Shown in pieces: positions 9,801-18,602 of a stretch of DNA of 64,000 nt. This stretch comes from Chishuiella changwenlii (lineage in GTDB: Bacteria > Bacteroidota > Bacteroidia > Flavobacteriales > Weeksellaceae). Within the stretch, counting starts at the first letter, position 1; each line of letters opens with the position of its first letter. A program made the position numbers and the translations under genes. The notes below the pieces were generated by a model, which made no database searches, was not told where the DNA came from, and saw only the letters and a program-made list of their open reading frames with translations. The stretch spans positions 124,001-188,000 of the forward strand of contig NZ_FRBH01000006.1 in the NCBI RefSeq assembly GCF_900142565.1, in the 5' to 3' direction.

Positions 9801-10267
9801 TCATAAGAAAATCCTATTTCATGATTTGAACCTTTTTTCCATGATTCACCAGGTGCAGCTTGTGAAAGTACACGATTAAGAGGAGAATTCTCGAATGTTT
9901 TTTGAGAATAAGGGGTTGTATCTCCCGTTAAAGTAGTGTAAAAAGAGGTTCCATTGGTTTGCGAAATAATTTGGTTAGAACCATCTGTAGCAGGAAAAGG
10001 TAAAAACTCCTTTTCTTGACGTCCAAATCCGTCGTACTCATAAGGAGTTATAATTGTTTTTCCAGTAGGAGAAGCAGCAACTTGTAAAGCTTGTTTTTCT
10101 CTACCTAGACCATCAAAATAAACAACAGTTTCTTTTTTCTTAGAGCAATCCTCTTTTAAACATTCAATTGTACGAATAAAGTTTTCTGTTGTTGTTTGAG
10201 CAGATATAGTACTTGTAGAGCCTAAAGCTAAACAAGTACTATAAATAATTTTATAAAGGTGTTTCAT
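6827..10267 (-). CDS. Secreted RHS/YD-repeat protein with C-terminal metallopeptidase toxin
   Basis: The 1146-residue polymorphic-toxin type protein has a Sec signal at the N-terminus (ending TISAQ). A Bacteroidetes-type N-terminal domain follows, with [18 protein letters not shown] and [16 protein letters not shown] as in DUF6443 proteins. Many YD repeats come next ([34 protein letters not shown]). The RHS core is at about 875-934, with [16 protein letters not shown] and [10 protein letters not shown]. The variable tip carries HEMSH (1080-1084) and a downstream SNENRVR...TTYGG, a pattern resembling M91/Tox-MPTase metallopeptidases. A cognate lipoprotein gene overlaps its end, and a second tip module lies behind it. 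Sec export distinguishes it from type VI-delivered RHS proteins. The target is unknown. Confidence 0.88.
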   Translation of the reverse strand: MKHLYKIIYSTCLALGSTSTISAQTTTENFIRTIECLKEDCSKKKETVVYFDGLGREKQALQVAASPTGKTIITPYEYDGFGRQEKEFLPFPATDGSNQIISQTNGTSFYTTLTGDTTPYSQKTFENSPLNRVLSQAAPGESWKKGSNHEIGFSYESNITEEVLRFDVSLSSALVPSLIPNGSYLPNTLYKTVTTDENSQPIQEFKDQEGKVVLKRIDIPAITSNSSGRHDTYYVYDVYGNLTYVLPPKLIEVGNYIDNLAELGYQYQYDDKNRLVEKQLPGKGREFMVYDTQDRLTLQQDANQRTAINKGWTFFKYDKLGRVVYSGFFKNTATRSAMQSALNNKRTPNNEERTITAYKNNELNIYYTNSQFPNGSLTVQTVNYYDNYESLEMVSGSLIAGQELIGEKDTKTKGLAVATFTNVLGTTKWNKSYTFYDTKYVRPVTTHLENYLDGFQTTSSSLDFRGKVLNTITRHKLYDINTPEITINEVFDYYDNELLKSQTHQINGGSVEYIAQNSYNEINQLISKKVGNDNASTPLQNVDYKYNIRGWMTDINNLNIEETGTFKDLFAFKIEYNTSFSPIYNGNISATKWKSINDNYIRSYTYSYDGLNRLLHAMSYNESVGVVNAYSEKINGYDKNGNIKGILRFGAREDKANNPIDDLTYDYQTNSNKLLSVTDSYNEPAGFDDKNKIGNDYDYDLNGNLIKDLNKEITKISYNDLNLLTEVLWNASKKINYSYDASGVKLRKVVTDGTQITTTDYSGGFQYKKNGNNEPIELQFFPTTEGYVNVEGNTTFNYVYNYTDHLGNVRLSYTKNSAENVKECENPAEMRLSNFNNPCSSLVEVLEENNYYPFGLKHSGYTPTTIGNSNYQYKYNGKELQTDLDINLYDYGARNYDPAIGRWFNIDPLAEQMRRHSPYNYAFNNPIRFIDPDGNSPEDIIFRVITKDNKNYDFTYRNGNFYHPDGRRYNPGKEKIGNNGTMYKYLTTLRTIENSSDSVLKNQLNTLVESDNKHIVNNAEGGSGVRSDSEIGTNNSEIEKKVSNGEGVGTLTGFNFSDSEKKRFKDIEGVPDSNLTIVVHEMSHQYDFDTGNMKDEVQWENNMRKSGNSLKGNKHLSPTEKRAVSNENRVRKSQYKRTTYGGKKIL
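7183..7262 (-). repeat. Parent copy of the 80-bp RHS linker repeat
   Basis: This in-frame part of the RHS gene, between the core and the HEMSH toxin domain, is duplicated at 6231-6310 with two mismatches. Recombination between the copies would delete the resident tip and its lipoprotein gene and join the displaced module to the core. Confidence 0.95.
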
Positions 10268-10809
10268 TCAAGGTTAATAGTTGTAGTTAATTTTTAAAAA
10301 ACTTCAAAAATTCATGTTTTATTTTCTCCACTTTTTTATGACTATTTATAAATAATAGTTTCTTTTTTATAGAATAGTTTTTATAAGTATAGTTTATTCC
10401 CACACCGCTTCTTGTGTAGAAATAAAGACTATTAAAAAGAGAGAATAAACAGAAAGTAAAGTTTTTTCATATTTGGTGTATTTATTTAAAATTTAAACAA
10501 ATCTAAATAAAATGTTAAAAACAATAATGTTAATTGTAGAAAAAAAATAAGATTTAATATTTATTTAAATAATGGTTATAAGTAAATATTGAAAACGAAC
10601 GCTATTTACGTTGGGTAGTATATTTTTAATATTGTTTCAATCAGCTTACGAATTTAATTATAGTAACTATTACACTAGTTTTATTTAATGTATTATTAGT
10701 TCGAATTCTAAAGTTTTTTCGATTAAAAACAGAATTACATTGTATATTAGACAACTTAAATATTACAAGAGGGATTATTAAATCCCTTTTCTTATGAAAA
10801 TTGATGATT
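10268..10809. other. Gene-free stretch between RHS and MFS genes
   Basis: This AT-rich divergent intergenic region of 542 bases presumably holds both promoters, but I found no box close to the TTG/TAnnTTTG pattern. There is an imperfect inverted repeat CTATTTATAAATAATAG around 10342-10358, and a small hairpin sits just upstream of the MFS gene (10770-10787). No small gene is evident. Confidence 0.5.
10770..10790 (+). promoter_or_regulatory. Hairpin in the leader of the MFS gene
   Basis: A perfect 7-bp stem AGGGATT (10770-10776) / AATCCCT (10781-10787) with a four-base loop is followed by TTTT, 20 bases before the start codon. It looks like a short terminator or a translation-control hairpin. 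Confidence 0.4.
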
Positions 10810-12228
10810 ATGACGAATGAAGAGCAATCAAAAAGGAATTATACTATTCCATTGATTACCATTACACTTTTGTTTTTTATGTGGGGTTTCATTACATGTA
10901 TGAATGATATTCTTATCCCTTATTTGAAAGAACTTTTTAATTTGACTTTTTTCGAGTCAATGTTAGTCCAGTTTTGTTTTTTTGGAGCATACTTTATTGG
11001 ATCTGTAATTTACTTTATAATTTCAACAACAAATGGAGATCCTATTGATAAAGTAGGATATAAAAAAGGAATTCTTTTTGGTGTTTTCTTAGCTGCATTT
11101 GGTTGTGTATTATTCTATCCGGCTGCAAGTTTTTCTTCTTACGGTTTATTTTTAGGAGCATTATTCATTTTAGGTTTAGGATTTACAGTATTACAGATTA
11201 CAGCAAATGCTTATGTATCTTTATTAGGATCAGAAGAATCTGCATCGAGTCGTTTAAATATGACGCAGGCTTTTAATGCATTTGGAACAACAATAGCTCC
11301 AGTTTTAGGAGGTCATTTAATTTTCGAATTATTTTCTGAACCAGATGGTTCTTTTAGTGCAGCAGCGACAAAAATTCCTTATTTAATTTTTGCAGGAATT
11401 CTTGTATTAGTTGCTTTAATCATATCTCGTGTTAAATTACCAGATTTTAAAGTAGAAGGAGAAGAAGCTGTAAAAGGTTTTGGAGCATTACAACATAATC
11501 ACCTAATATTTGGTGTGTTTGCGATGTTTTGTTATGTAGGAGGAGAGGTTGCTGTAGGAAGTTTTATTATTAGCTTTTTAGAACAACCACAAATTATGAA
11601 TCTTTCTGAGGTAGTAAGTAAAAACTACTTAGCATTATATTGGGGTGGAGCGATGATAGGACGTTTCTTAGGTGCTATTTCATTAAATCAATCAATTAGT
11701 CAATCTAAAAAAGCATTGTACATGGCAGGAGCTGCAATTGCAGTATTCTTAGTAATTTTTAGTATTGTTAATTTAACATTTGCACAGATTAGTTTCTTCT
11801 TGGTATTTATTGCATTAAACTTTATTGCTTTCTTTATAGGAAAATCTGCACCAGCAAGAACATTATCAATATTTGCGGCAATAAATGTTGTTTTATTAAT
11901 TTCTGCAATGCTTAATCATGGAGAATTAGCAATGTACAGTATTTTAGGAATTGGAATTTTTAATTCAATTATGTTTTCAAACATTTTTACATTAGCAATC
12001 TCTGGTTTAGGAAAATTTACAAGTCAAGGTTCTTCTTTAGTTGTTATGGCTATTTTAGGAGGAGCAATTGTACCAATTTTTCAAGGATACTTAGCAGACC
12101 GTTTTGGAGTTCAGCATTCATTTATTATTCCAGTATTCTGTTATATTATTATCTTAATTTTTGGTTTTTACTGTTCAAAATATCTTAGTCATGTAAAACA
12201 AGATGCAGAAGTGAAATCTGGACATTAA
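10810..12228 (+). CDS. Sugar MFS transporter, FucP/GluP type
   Basis: The roughly 473-residue inner-membrane protein has about twelve hydrophobic segments and belongs to the fucose/glucose-galactose:H+ symporter branch of the MFS. Typical features are FFMWGFITCMNDILIPYLK in helix 1, the central ITANAYVSLLG and SRLNMTQAFNAFGTTIAPV, and GEVAVGSFIISF in the second half. The start is ambiguous: TTG 10801, ATG 10804 and ATG 10810 are all in frame. The last gives MTNEEQSKRNYT and is preferred because the others add nothing family-like. It is followed by a terminator and then by an esterase gene, which suggests import of sugars released from esterified glycans. The exact sugar cannot be read from sequence. 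Confidence 0.85.
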   Translation: MTNEEQSKRNYTIPLITITLLFFMWGFITCMNDILIPYLKELFNLTFFESMLVQFCFFGAYFIGSVIYFIISTTNGDPIDKVGYKKGILFGVFLAAFGCVLFYPAASFSSYGLFLGALFILGLGFTVLQITANAYVSLLGSEESASSRLNMTQAFNAFGTTIAPVLGGHLIFELFSEPDGSFSAAATKIPYLIFAGILVLVALIISRVKLPDFKVEGEEAVKGFGALQHNHLIFGVFAMFCYVGGEVAVGSFIISFLEQPQIMNLSEVVSKNYLALYWGGAMIGRFLGAISLNQSISQSKKALYMAGAAIAVFLVIFSIVNLTFAQISFFLVFIALNFIAFFIGKSAPARTLSIFAAINVVLLISAMLNHGELAMYSILGIGIFNSIMFSNIFTLAISGLGKFTSQGSSLVVMAILGGAIVPIFQGYLADRFGVQHSFIIPVFCYIIILIFGFYCSKYLSHVKQDAEVKSGH

Positions 12229-12274
12229 TAAAATTATTAGAACATTATTTTCGTTTAAAAACGAACAATATATT

Positions 12275-12307
12275 AAATGCGGAGATTAATAATCTTCGCA
12301 TTTTTTT
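12275..12307 (+). terminator. Terminator of the MFS gene
   Basis: Stem AAATGCGGAGATT pairs with AATCTTCGCATTT, with one G-T pair and a three-base loop, then a T run. It is preceded at 12248-12263 by TTTTCGTTTAAAAACG, a palindromic element that recurs after the next gene. Confidence 0.85.
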
Positions 12308-12341
12308 ATACTACCTTTATAAGTGTAAAAACTAAAATTAA

Positions 12342-13496
<1,155 letters not shown>

Positions 13497-13506
13497 CAAT
13501 TGTTTT

Positions 13507-13568
13507 CGTTTTAAAACGAGTAAATATTAAATGTGCAAAGACAAGTAGTTTTTGCACTTTTTTATTTA
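13507..13568 (+). terminator. Terminator and palindromic element after the esterase
   Basis: TCGTTTTAAAACGA (palindrome) and TATTAAATG precede a hairpin TGCAAAGAC...GTTTTTGCA with a T-rich tail. The order and sequence closely parallel the element after the MFS gene at 12248-12307. Confidence 0.6.
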
Positions 13569-13709
13569 TTGATAAAACAATGTTAATCGGATATTTATTT
13601 GATTGTTAATATATTGATTAACCTTAAAGTTAAGATTAGTTAATGTTGTTTTTATATTGTTGTATTTTTAAAAGAGTAATTTTATTAGACAATTAAAAAC
13701 TATTGTATC

Positions 13710-14129
13710 ATGAAAAAAACTTTGATGACATTATTAATGTTAAGTTCATTTAGCATTATTGGATTTGCTAACAATTTAAATCCTGAAACTAAAAAAGTAA
13801 ACAATGAAAACGCTGAAGTTAAAGCTGAATCTTACACTATTAGATTAGGTTTATTAGGTTTAGACGGATCAAAAAGATTATCTGGTTGGGAAGATCTTGG
13901 AGGTTTTTATGCTACTAATTTAGAAACTGGAGAAGTTTTTTATAATGAACAAGGGACATTTTTACCAGGGATTATTTTAGATTTACCTGCAGGAACTTAT
14001 GAGTTTTCAGCTCTTCAAGGGCAAGGAGGATGGGTAGGTTATGGTTCTGTAACTGTTAATTTATCTGAAGATTTAATCGATCAAGAAGGTTACATCACTG
14101 TTTATGTACCAATCGCTTGGGCAGAATAA
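13710..14129 (+). CDS. Small secreted protein, unknown
   Basis: The 139-residue product has a Sec signal (MKKTLMTLLMLSSFSIIGFA, then NNLNPE). The mature domain is rich in Gly and beta-branched residues: SYTIRLGLLGLDGS, LPAGTYEFSALQGQGGW and YITVYVPIAWAE. It probably forms a single beta-sandwich in the periplasm or outside the cell. I recognise no family and no catalytic motif. It has its own terminator and a 213-base upstream region, so it is probably a monocistronic gene and not part of the esterase operon. Confidence 0.75.
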   Translation: MKKTLMTLLMLSSFSIIGFANNLNPETKKVNNENAEVKAESYTIRLGLLGLDGSKRLSGWEDLGGFYATNLETGEVFYNEQGTFLPGIILDLPAGTYEFSALQGQGGWVGYGSVTVNLSEDLIDQEGYITVYVPIAWAE

Positions 14130-14154
14130 TTAGTAATTAATAGTATTATTCGGA

Positions 14155-14190
14155 AAACTCTCATAAGACATAACTTATGAGAGTTTTTTT
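14155..14190 (+). terminator. Terminator of the small secreted protein gene
   Basis: Perfect 14-bp stem AAAACTCTCATAAG / CTTATGAGAGTTTT with a six-base loop and a T run. Confidence 0.92.
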
Positions 14191-14396
14191 ATTTTTAGTA
14201 AGTAGTATAAACGAAATTAGAATCTCGAAATAGGAGATTAGTTTTTAAGATATAAGATTATTTGCAATAAGGGATACAATGCTAATTCTTTCAAACGATA
14301 AAAGAGAAACTAGAGATTAGATTACTTTAGTTTTTAATCTCACTACTAAAATCTAGTAGCTCACATCTATCAAACAACCAATTTCTAAATTCTAGT

Positions 14397-15101
14397 CTAT
14401 TTAATCTTGTAAGATATTCCCCAAAAAACAGGTAAATTAAATGGACCTTTTGTTTTACCATATCCTGGAATAACTAAAGGATCAATATTGTCATCTTTTT
14501 TACCACCTATATATACAGAAGGATGTAAAGATAATTCTCCATAAAAATTCTTAAAAATTTCTACTCTTCCTCCAACAACAGCTTCAACCCAAAAAGAACT
14601 TACATCAACTTTTGGTCGAGAATCATATCCAACAACTATGTTAGATTGCAAATCTCTGATAGGGTAGCTATTTATAGTTTGAGAATATTTAGCATAAGCA
14701 ACTCGTCCACCAATGTATATTCCGTTCGATTGATTTTCTACATCTTGAGTTATAAACCAGTTTCCTCCAATTTTTCCGAAAATTCCATCTACATCTACAT
14801 TCCAATTAATTTCATTGAAATTGTTTTTTTCATACCCAACTTCAGCAACCAAATGCCATTTGTTGTTTAATTGGTAAGATAAAAATGCGGTTGCACCTTT
14901 TTTATCTGTAAAGGCAGAAACAATAGGATTAAACAAATCTACACCAATAAAAATATCATGGTATTTTTTTGCAGGAATAGAATCTGTAACCGAAACCTTT
15001 GTAGAATCTGAAACTTGTTTAGAATCTAATTTATTTTCTTGTCCAAAAGCAAAATTAATTGCGCTCGTTAGCAAAAAGCTTAATAATAGTTGTCGAACCA
15101 T
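14397..15101 (-). CDS. DUF6048 family outer-membrane beta-barrel protein
   Basis: The 234-residue exported protein has the signal MVRQLLLSFLLTSAINFAFG. It is followed by amphipathic beta-strands typical of an eight-stranded barrel and ends in an aromatic/Lys strand (VFWGISYKIK). The DUF6048 name comes from its conserved place directly after the DUF6452 lipoprotein and rlmD in Flavobacteriia and from its sequence style. It overlaps the upstream gene by 47 bases, so it is translated from the same transcript. Function unknown. There may be a link with cell-envelope assembly, but nothing in the sequence proves this. Confidence 0.75.
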   Translation of the reverse strand: MVRQLLLSFLLTSAINFAFGQENKLDSKQVSDSTKVSVTDSIPAKKYHDIFIGVDLFNPIVSAFTDKKGATAFLSYQLNNKWHLVAEVGYEKNNFNEINWNVDVDGIFGKIGGNWFITQDVENQSNGIYIGGRVAYAKYSQTINSYPIRDLQSNIVVGYDSRPKVDVSSFWVEAVVGGRVEIFKNFYGELSLHPSVYIGGKKDDNIDPLVIPGYGKTKGPFNLPVFWGISYKIK

Positions 15102-15651
15102 TTGTTATTTCAGTGTTTACTGTTTCTATACTTCTTATCCAATTTCCTTGACCATTTGCGCCTGTTCTTAAAGTCACATTAACGTCTTTAAATGTTAACC
15201 CAAAACCACAGGCTTTAGATGTGTATCCATTACCTAAATCACCATATTCTAAAACTAATTTGTCACGTTGAGCTAAAATAGTTCGACTACCAGGAACACC
15301 ATCAATAGTATCTCTTACAACTCTATCAGGCCCTTGTGCAATTGTATAAAATACTTTTTTCTGTAAGTTTTGACGAACAGAAATTCCAAAAGTAGATGCA
15401 TTGTTTACAACACCATTTTCTATTTGAACAGTATCACTTTCTCTATTTGGTGTTATAGTATCAAGCACATAAGCCCAATAATAGATTGTGTCTTCTAACG
15501 CAACATCTGTTCCGTTGTAATACATATTAGCAACCATTCTAGGTACTTCACCATCATCAGTACAAATATCATCATCTTCGCAACTATAAAGCACAAAAGA
15601 GAATAACATTGCAACAATTGCAAATGATAAAATAGATTGAATTTTTTTCAT
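15055..15651 (-). CDS. DUF6452 family lipoprotein
   Basis: The 198-residue product has a lipoprotein signal ending SFVLYSCEDDD, with the lipid-modified cysteine at residue 24. The acidic residues right after the cysteine fit the flavobacterial signal for surface-exposed lipoproteins. The mature part is beta-rich with two further cysteines (DICTDD and SKACGFGLTF) that may pair. Upstream is rlmD on the same strand with a 106-base gap; downstream the DUF6048 gene overlaps it. The family assignment is by neighbourhood and length; function is unknown. Confidence 0.75.
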   Translation of the reverse strand: MKKIQSILSFAIVAMLFSFVLYSCEDDDICTDDGEVPRMVANMYYNGTDVALEDTIYYWAYVLDTITPNRESDTVQIENGVVNNASTFGISVRQNLQKKVFYTIAQGPDRVVRDTIDGVPGSRTILAQRDKLVLEYGDLGNGYTSKACGFGLTFKDVNVTLRTGANGQGNWIRSIETVNTEITNGSTTIIKLFANERN

Positions 15652-15757
15652 TTTCTTCGGATTGAATTCTAAGGCATAATGCCTATTTACTATTTTGTAT
15701 TAGCTTGTTTTTTAATCTTTTGTAGATTAAAATTCTGGCATTACTTTTTCTAAGTAA

Positions 15758-17176
15758 TTAAATACGCTCTAAAAGTACAATATTTTCTACATGATGTGTT
15801 TGTGGAAACATATCAACTGGTTGAACTTTAACAATTTTATAGTTTTCTTTCATTAAATCTAAATCACGAGCTTGTGTTGCAGAGTTACAAGAAACATAAA
15901 CAATACGTTTCGGATTCATGAATAATATATTTTCAACTACTTTTTTATGCATTCCATCACGTGGAGGATCAGTAATCAAAACATCTGGAATTCCATGTTC
16001 GTTAATGAAATCTTGATTTAATACATCTTTCATATCACCACAATAGAAATCACAATTGTCTATATTATTAAATTTAGCTGCTGCTTTTGCTGCATCAATA
16101 GCTTCTTGTACAGATTCTACACCAACTACTTTTTTTGCTTTTTTAGAAACAAACTGTGCAATAGTTCCCGTTCCAGTATATAAATCATAAACTAACTCAT
16201 TTCCTGTTAAACCAGCGAAATCACGCGTTAATTTATATAATTCGTATGCTTGTTCTGGGTTTGTTTGATAAAATGATTTTGGACCAATTTTGAAGTTTAA
16301 ATCCTCCATTTGTTCCATTATATGATCTTCTCCAGCAAAAACTTGTATATCTAAATCATAAACAGAATCGTTTTGTTTTGGATTGATAGCATACAATAAA
16401 GAAGTAATTTCTGGGAATTTATCTTTTAAATTTTGTAAGAATGCTTTGCGGTTTTCTTCTTCCTCACGGAAAAATTGTACCAATACCATTATTTGTCCGT
16501 TTTGTGAAGTACGGATCATTAATGTTCTTAATAAACCTTCTTGATTTTTTAAATCAAAAAAATCTAAATTATGTTCTAAAGCATAGCGTTTTGCTTCGTT
16601 ACGAATAGCATTAGAAGGATCTCTTTGTAAATGACATTTCGTAACATCTAAAACTTTAGACCAAGCTCCAGGAATATGAAAACCAACAACATCACGATCA
16701 TCAAATTCTTTTCCAGAATTAATTTCGTCTAATGTTAACCAACGTGCATTAGAAAAAGTGAATTCTAATTTATTGCGATAAAAATATTGTTCTTTAGAAC
16801 CTAAGATAGGAATAATTTCTTCAGCTAAATCTCTAAAACCACCAATACGAACTAAATTATTAACTACTTCTTCGTGTTTAAATTTTAATTGCGCATCATA
16901 GCTCATATCTTGCCATTTACAACCTCCACAAACACCAAAGTGCTCACATTCAGCTTCTACACGATAAGGAGATTTTTGATGAATTTCTATGGCTTGACCT
17001 TCAAGATAACTACTTTTTTTCTTCAAAACATGTACATCCACAACATCTCCGGGAATAGCACCTTTTATTAGTACAGTTTTACCTTCTTCTGTTTTTCCTA
17101 CTGATACACCTTTTGCACCAGCACGTAAAACCTCAATATTATTTAATATGATTTTCTGCTTCGCTTTTCTTGACAT
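15758..17176 (-). CDS. rlmD: 23S rRNA (uracil-1939-C5)-methyltransferase RlmD
   Basis: SAM-dependent RNA methyltransferase of the TrmA/RlmD/RumA family. An N-terminal TRAM domain (about residues 10-65) is followed by the [4Fe-4S] cysteines C77, C83 and C86 in CEHFGVCGGC, plus the cysteine in KCHLQRD. The SAM site is YDLYTGTGTIAQF, and the catalytic cysteine is in YVSCNSATQARD with the base E in HHVENIVLLE. The start at 17176 (MSRKAKQK) is chosen because a strong promoter lies four bases upstream, inside the longer reading frame. The paralogue RlmCD cannot be excluded, but this is the usual flavobacterial enzyme. Confidence 0.93.
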   Translation of the reverse strand: MSRKAKQKIILNNIEVLRAGAKGVSVGKTEEGKTVLIKGAIPGDVVDVHVLKKKSSYLEGQAIEIHQKSPYRVEAECEHFGVCGGCKWQDMSYDAQLKFKHEEVVNNLVRIGGFRDLAEEIIPILGSKEQYFYRNKLEFTFSNARWLTLDEINSGKEFDDRDVVGFHIPGAWSKVLDVTKCHLQRDPSNAIRNEAKRYALEHNLDFFDLKNQEGLLRTLMIRTSQNGQIMVLVQFFREEEENRKAFLQNLKDKFPEITSLLYAINPKQNDSVYDLDIQVFAGEDHIMEQMEDLNFKIGPKSFYQTNPEQAYELYKLTRDFAGLTGNELVYDLYTGTGTIAQFVSKKAKKVVGVESVQEAIDAAKAAAKFNNIDNCDFYCGDMKDVLNQDFINEHGIPDVLITDPPRDGMHKKVVENILFMNPKRIVYVSCNSATQARDLDLMKENYKIVKVQPVDMFPQTHHVENIVLLERI

Positions 17177-17418
17177 TTTGCAAAGGTAAGGAAGTCCATT
17201 CAATTTTCAATTTTTTATGATTCTCTTCTTTATAAGAGTTTATCTAAAACATGAAATTTATACAGTCTCTAAACTTCGCTTTAATTTTAATTTATATATT
17301 TACAGCATAAAGTCTATAGTTTTTATAGGATATAATCAACTTGCTATTTAAGTAAATAGAATATAATTCTGAATTAACTATATTATATAGATTTATTTTA
17401 ATAAATTGATATTTTATT
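17177..17418. other. Intergenic region between rlmD and the cys operon
   Basis: Apart from the rlmD promoter at its left edge, this AT-rich stretch shows only weak inverted repeats (for example CTATAGTTTTTATAGG near 17312). No gene is seen. Confidence 0.5.
17181..17210 (-). promoter_or_regulatory. Promoter of rlmD
   Basis: On the minus strand TTG (17208-17210), a 19-base spacer and TACCTTTG (17181-17188) match the Bacteroidota consensus TTG-N17..23-TAnnTTTG exactly. The ATG follows after four bases, implying a leaderless or nearly leaderless mRNA. Confidence 0.75.
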
Positions 17419-17449
17419 TTGTAATAAAAAGAAAATAATTCTATATTTG
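17419..17449 (+). promoter_or_regulatory. Promoter of the cys operon
   Basis: TTG (17419-17421), a 20-base spacer and TATATTTG (17442-17449) match TTG-N17..23-TAnnTTTG exactly. The leader-peptide ATG is 15 bases downstream. Confidence 0.75.
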
Positions 17450-17464
17450 AATCAAATAAAACGA

Positions 17465-17542
17465 ATGAAAATTAACGTATTAGATATAACAATGTGTATG
17501 TGCAATTCTTTAAACAAAGAGGTGGATATTGTGTTATACTAA
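17465..17542 (+). CDS. Cysteine-containing leader peptide of the cys operon
   Basis: The 25-codon frame reads MKINVLDITMCMCNSLN, then KEVDIVLY and stop. Cys codons are at positions 11 (TGT) and 13 (TGC), separated by Met. It starts about ten bases after the expected transcription start and ends 19 bases before an intrinsic terminator that precedes cysD. This is the standard layout of a translation-coupled attenuator: slow decoding of Cys codons when charged tRNA-Cys is scarce would favour read-through into the cysteine-pathway genes. GAGG (17519-17522), just beyond a ribosome stalled at codon 13, can pair with CCTC in the terminator stem (17565-17568), though that is only four pairs. The peptide itself is probably not functional. 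Confidence 0.7.
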   Translation: MKINVLDITMCMCNSLNKEVDIVLY

Positions 17543-17561
17543 TAAAAACATATTAATGTAG

Positions 17562-17589
17562 ACTCCTCAATTTTTTGGGGAGTTTTTTT
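17562..17589 (+). terminator. Attenuator terminator in the cys leader
   Basis: Stem ACTCCTC (17562-17568) / GGGGAGT (17577-17583), with one G-T pair and an eight-base loop, is followed by six T. It stands 22 bases before cysD, so it must be passed for expression of the operon. Confidence 0.85.
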
Positions 17590-17611
17590 ATTGTCAAAAA
17601 AATTATAAAGA

Positions 17612-18520
17612 ATGCCAAATCAAAGAAAAAATTATTTAAATGAATTAGAAGATGAAGCAATTTATATCTTAAGAGAAACAGCAGCTCAGTTTCAACGACC
17701 TGCATTGTTATTCTCTGGTGGTAAAGATTCTATTGTACTAGTTCATTTAGCCTTAAAAGCATTTCGTCCAGGTAAATTTCCATTTCCATTAGTTCATATA
17801 GATACGGGACATAATTTTCCTGAGGCTATAAAATTTAGAGATTACTTAGCAGATAAAATAGGAGAGAAGTTAATTGTTGCTTCTGTAGAAGATGCAATTA
17901 AAAAATATAACTTAAAGGAAACTGCTGGTCGTTTTCCTTCTCGAAATTCATTACAAACTTATGCTTTGTTAGATGCTATAGAAGAAAATGAATTTGATGC
18001 ATGTATTGGTGGAGCAAGGAGAGATGAAGAAAAAGCGAGAGCGAAAGAACGTATTTTTTCTGTAAGAGATGACTTTGGACAATGGGATCCAAAATTACAA
18101 CGTCCCGAATTATGGAATATTTTAAATGGAAAAATAGAAAAAGGACACAATGTTCGTGTTTTTCCAATTAGTAACTGGACAGAGTTAGATGTTTGGAATT
18201 ACATTAAACATAATAATATAGAATTGCCGAACTTATATTTTGCTCACGATAGAGAATGTATTGTTTACAATGATAAATTAATAGCGACATCAGATTTTAT
18301 TCAACCGAATGAAGAAGACAAAGTTGTTGTAGAAAAAGTGCGTTACAGAACAGTAGGAGACATGACTTGTACAGCTGCAGTTCCTTCTAATTCTTCTACA
18401 ATAGATGATATTATAGATGATATTATCAACACTAGAATTAGTGAAAGAGGAGAAACAAGATTAGATGATCAGTTGTCGGAATCTGCAATGGAAGATCGTA
18501 AAAAACAAGGGTATTTTTAA
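17612..18520 (+). CDS. cysD: Sulfate adenylyltransferase subunit 2
   Basis: Small, catalytic subunit of the CysDN ATP sulfurylase, which makes adenosine 5'-phosphosulfate from sulfate and ATP in the cytoplasm. It is an adenine-nucleotide alpha hydrolase with the PP-loop SGGKDS (35-40) and the family blocks GGARRDEEKARAKERIFS, WDPKLQRPELWNILNGKI and FPISNWTELDVWNYI. It ends in KKQGYF like E. coli CysD; the length of 302 is full. It is the first gene after the leader-peptide attenuator and is followed by cysN after 82 bases containing two short palindromes (GCTAAATTTTAGC and AATTTCTATAGAAATT). Confidence 0.96.
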   Translation: MPNQRKNYLNELEDEAIYILRETAAQFQRPALLFSGGKDSIVLVHLALKAFRPGKFPFPLVHIDTGHNFPEAIKFRDYLADKIGEKLIVASVEDAIKKYNLKETAGRFPSRNSLQTYALLDAIEENEFDACIGGARRDEEKARAKERIFSVRDDFGQWDPKLQRPELWNILNGKIEKGHNVRVFPISNWTELDVWNYIKHNNIELPNLYFAHDRECIVYNDKLIATSDFIQPNEEDKVVVEKVRYRTVGDMTCTAAVPSNSSTIDDIIDDIINTRISERGETRLDDQLSESAMEDRKKQGYF

Positions 18521-18602
18521 AAGCTAAATTTTAGCAAAACTCTTAAAAGAAAATTTTTTAAAACAAAACTCTATAATTTCTATAGAAATTAAGTAAATAT
18601 AT

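Noticed and set aside
4968-10267. Accessory island considered as a prophage or type VI secretion cluster
   Set aside because: No integrase, structural, Hcp, VgrG or Tss genes are present, and the RHS protein carries a Sec signal peptide.
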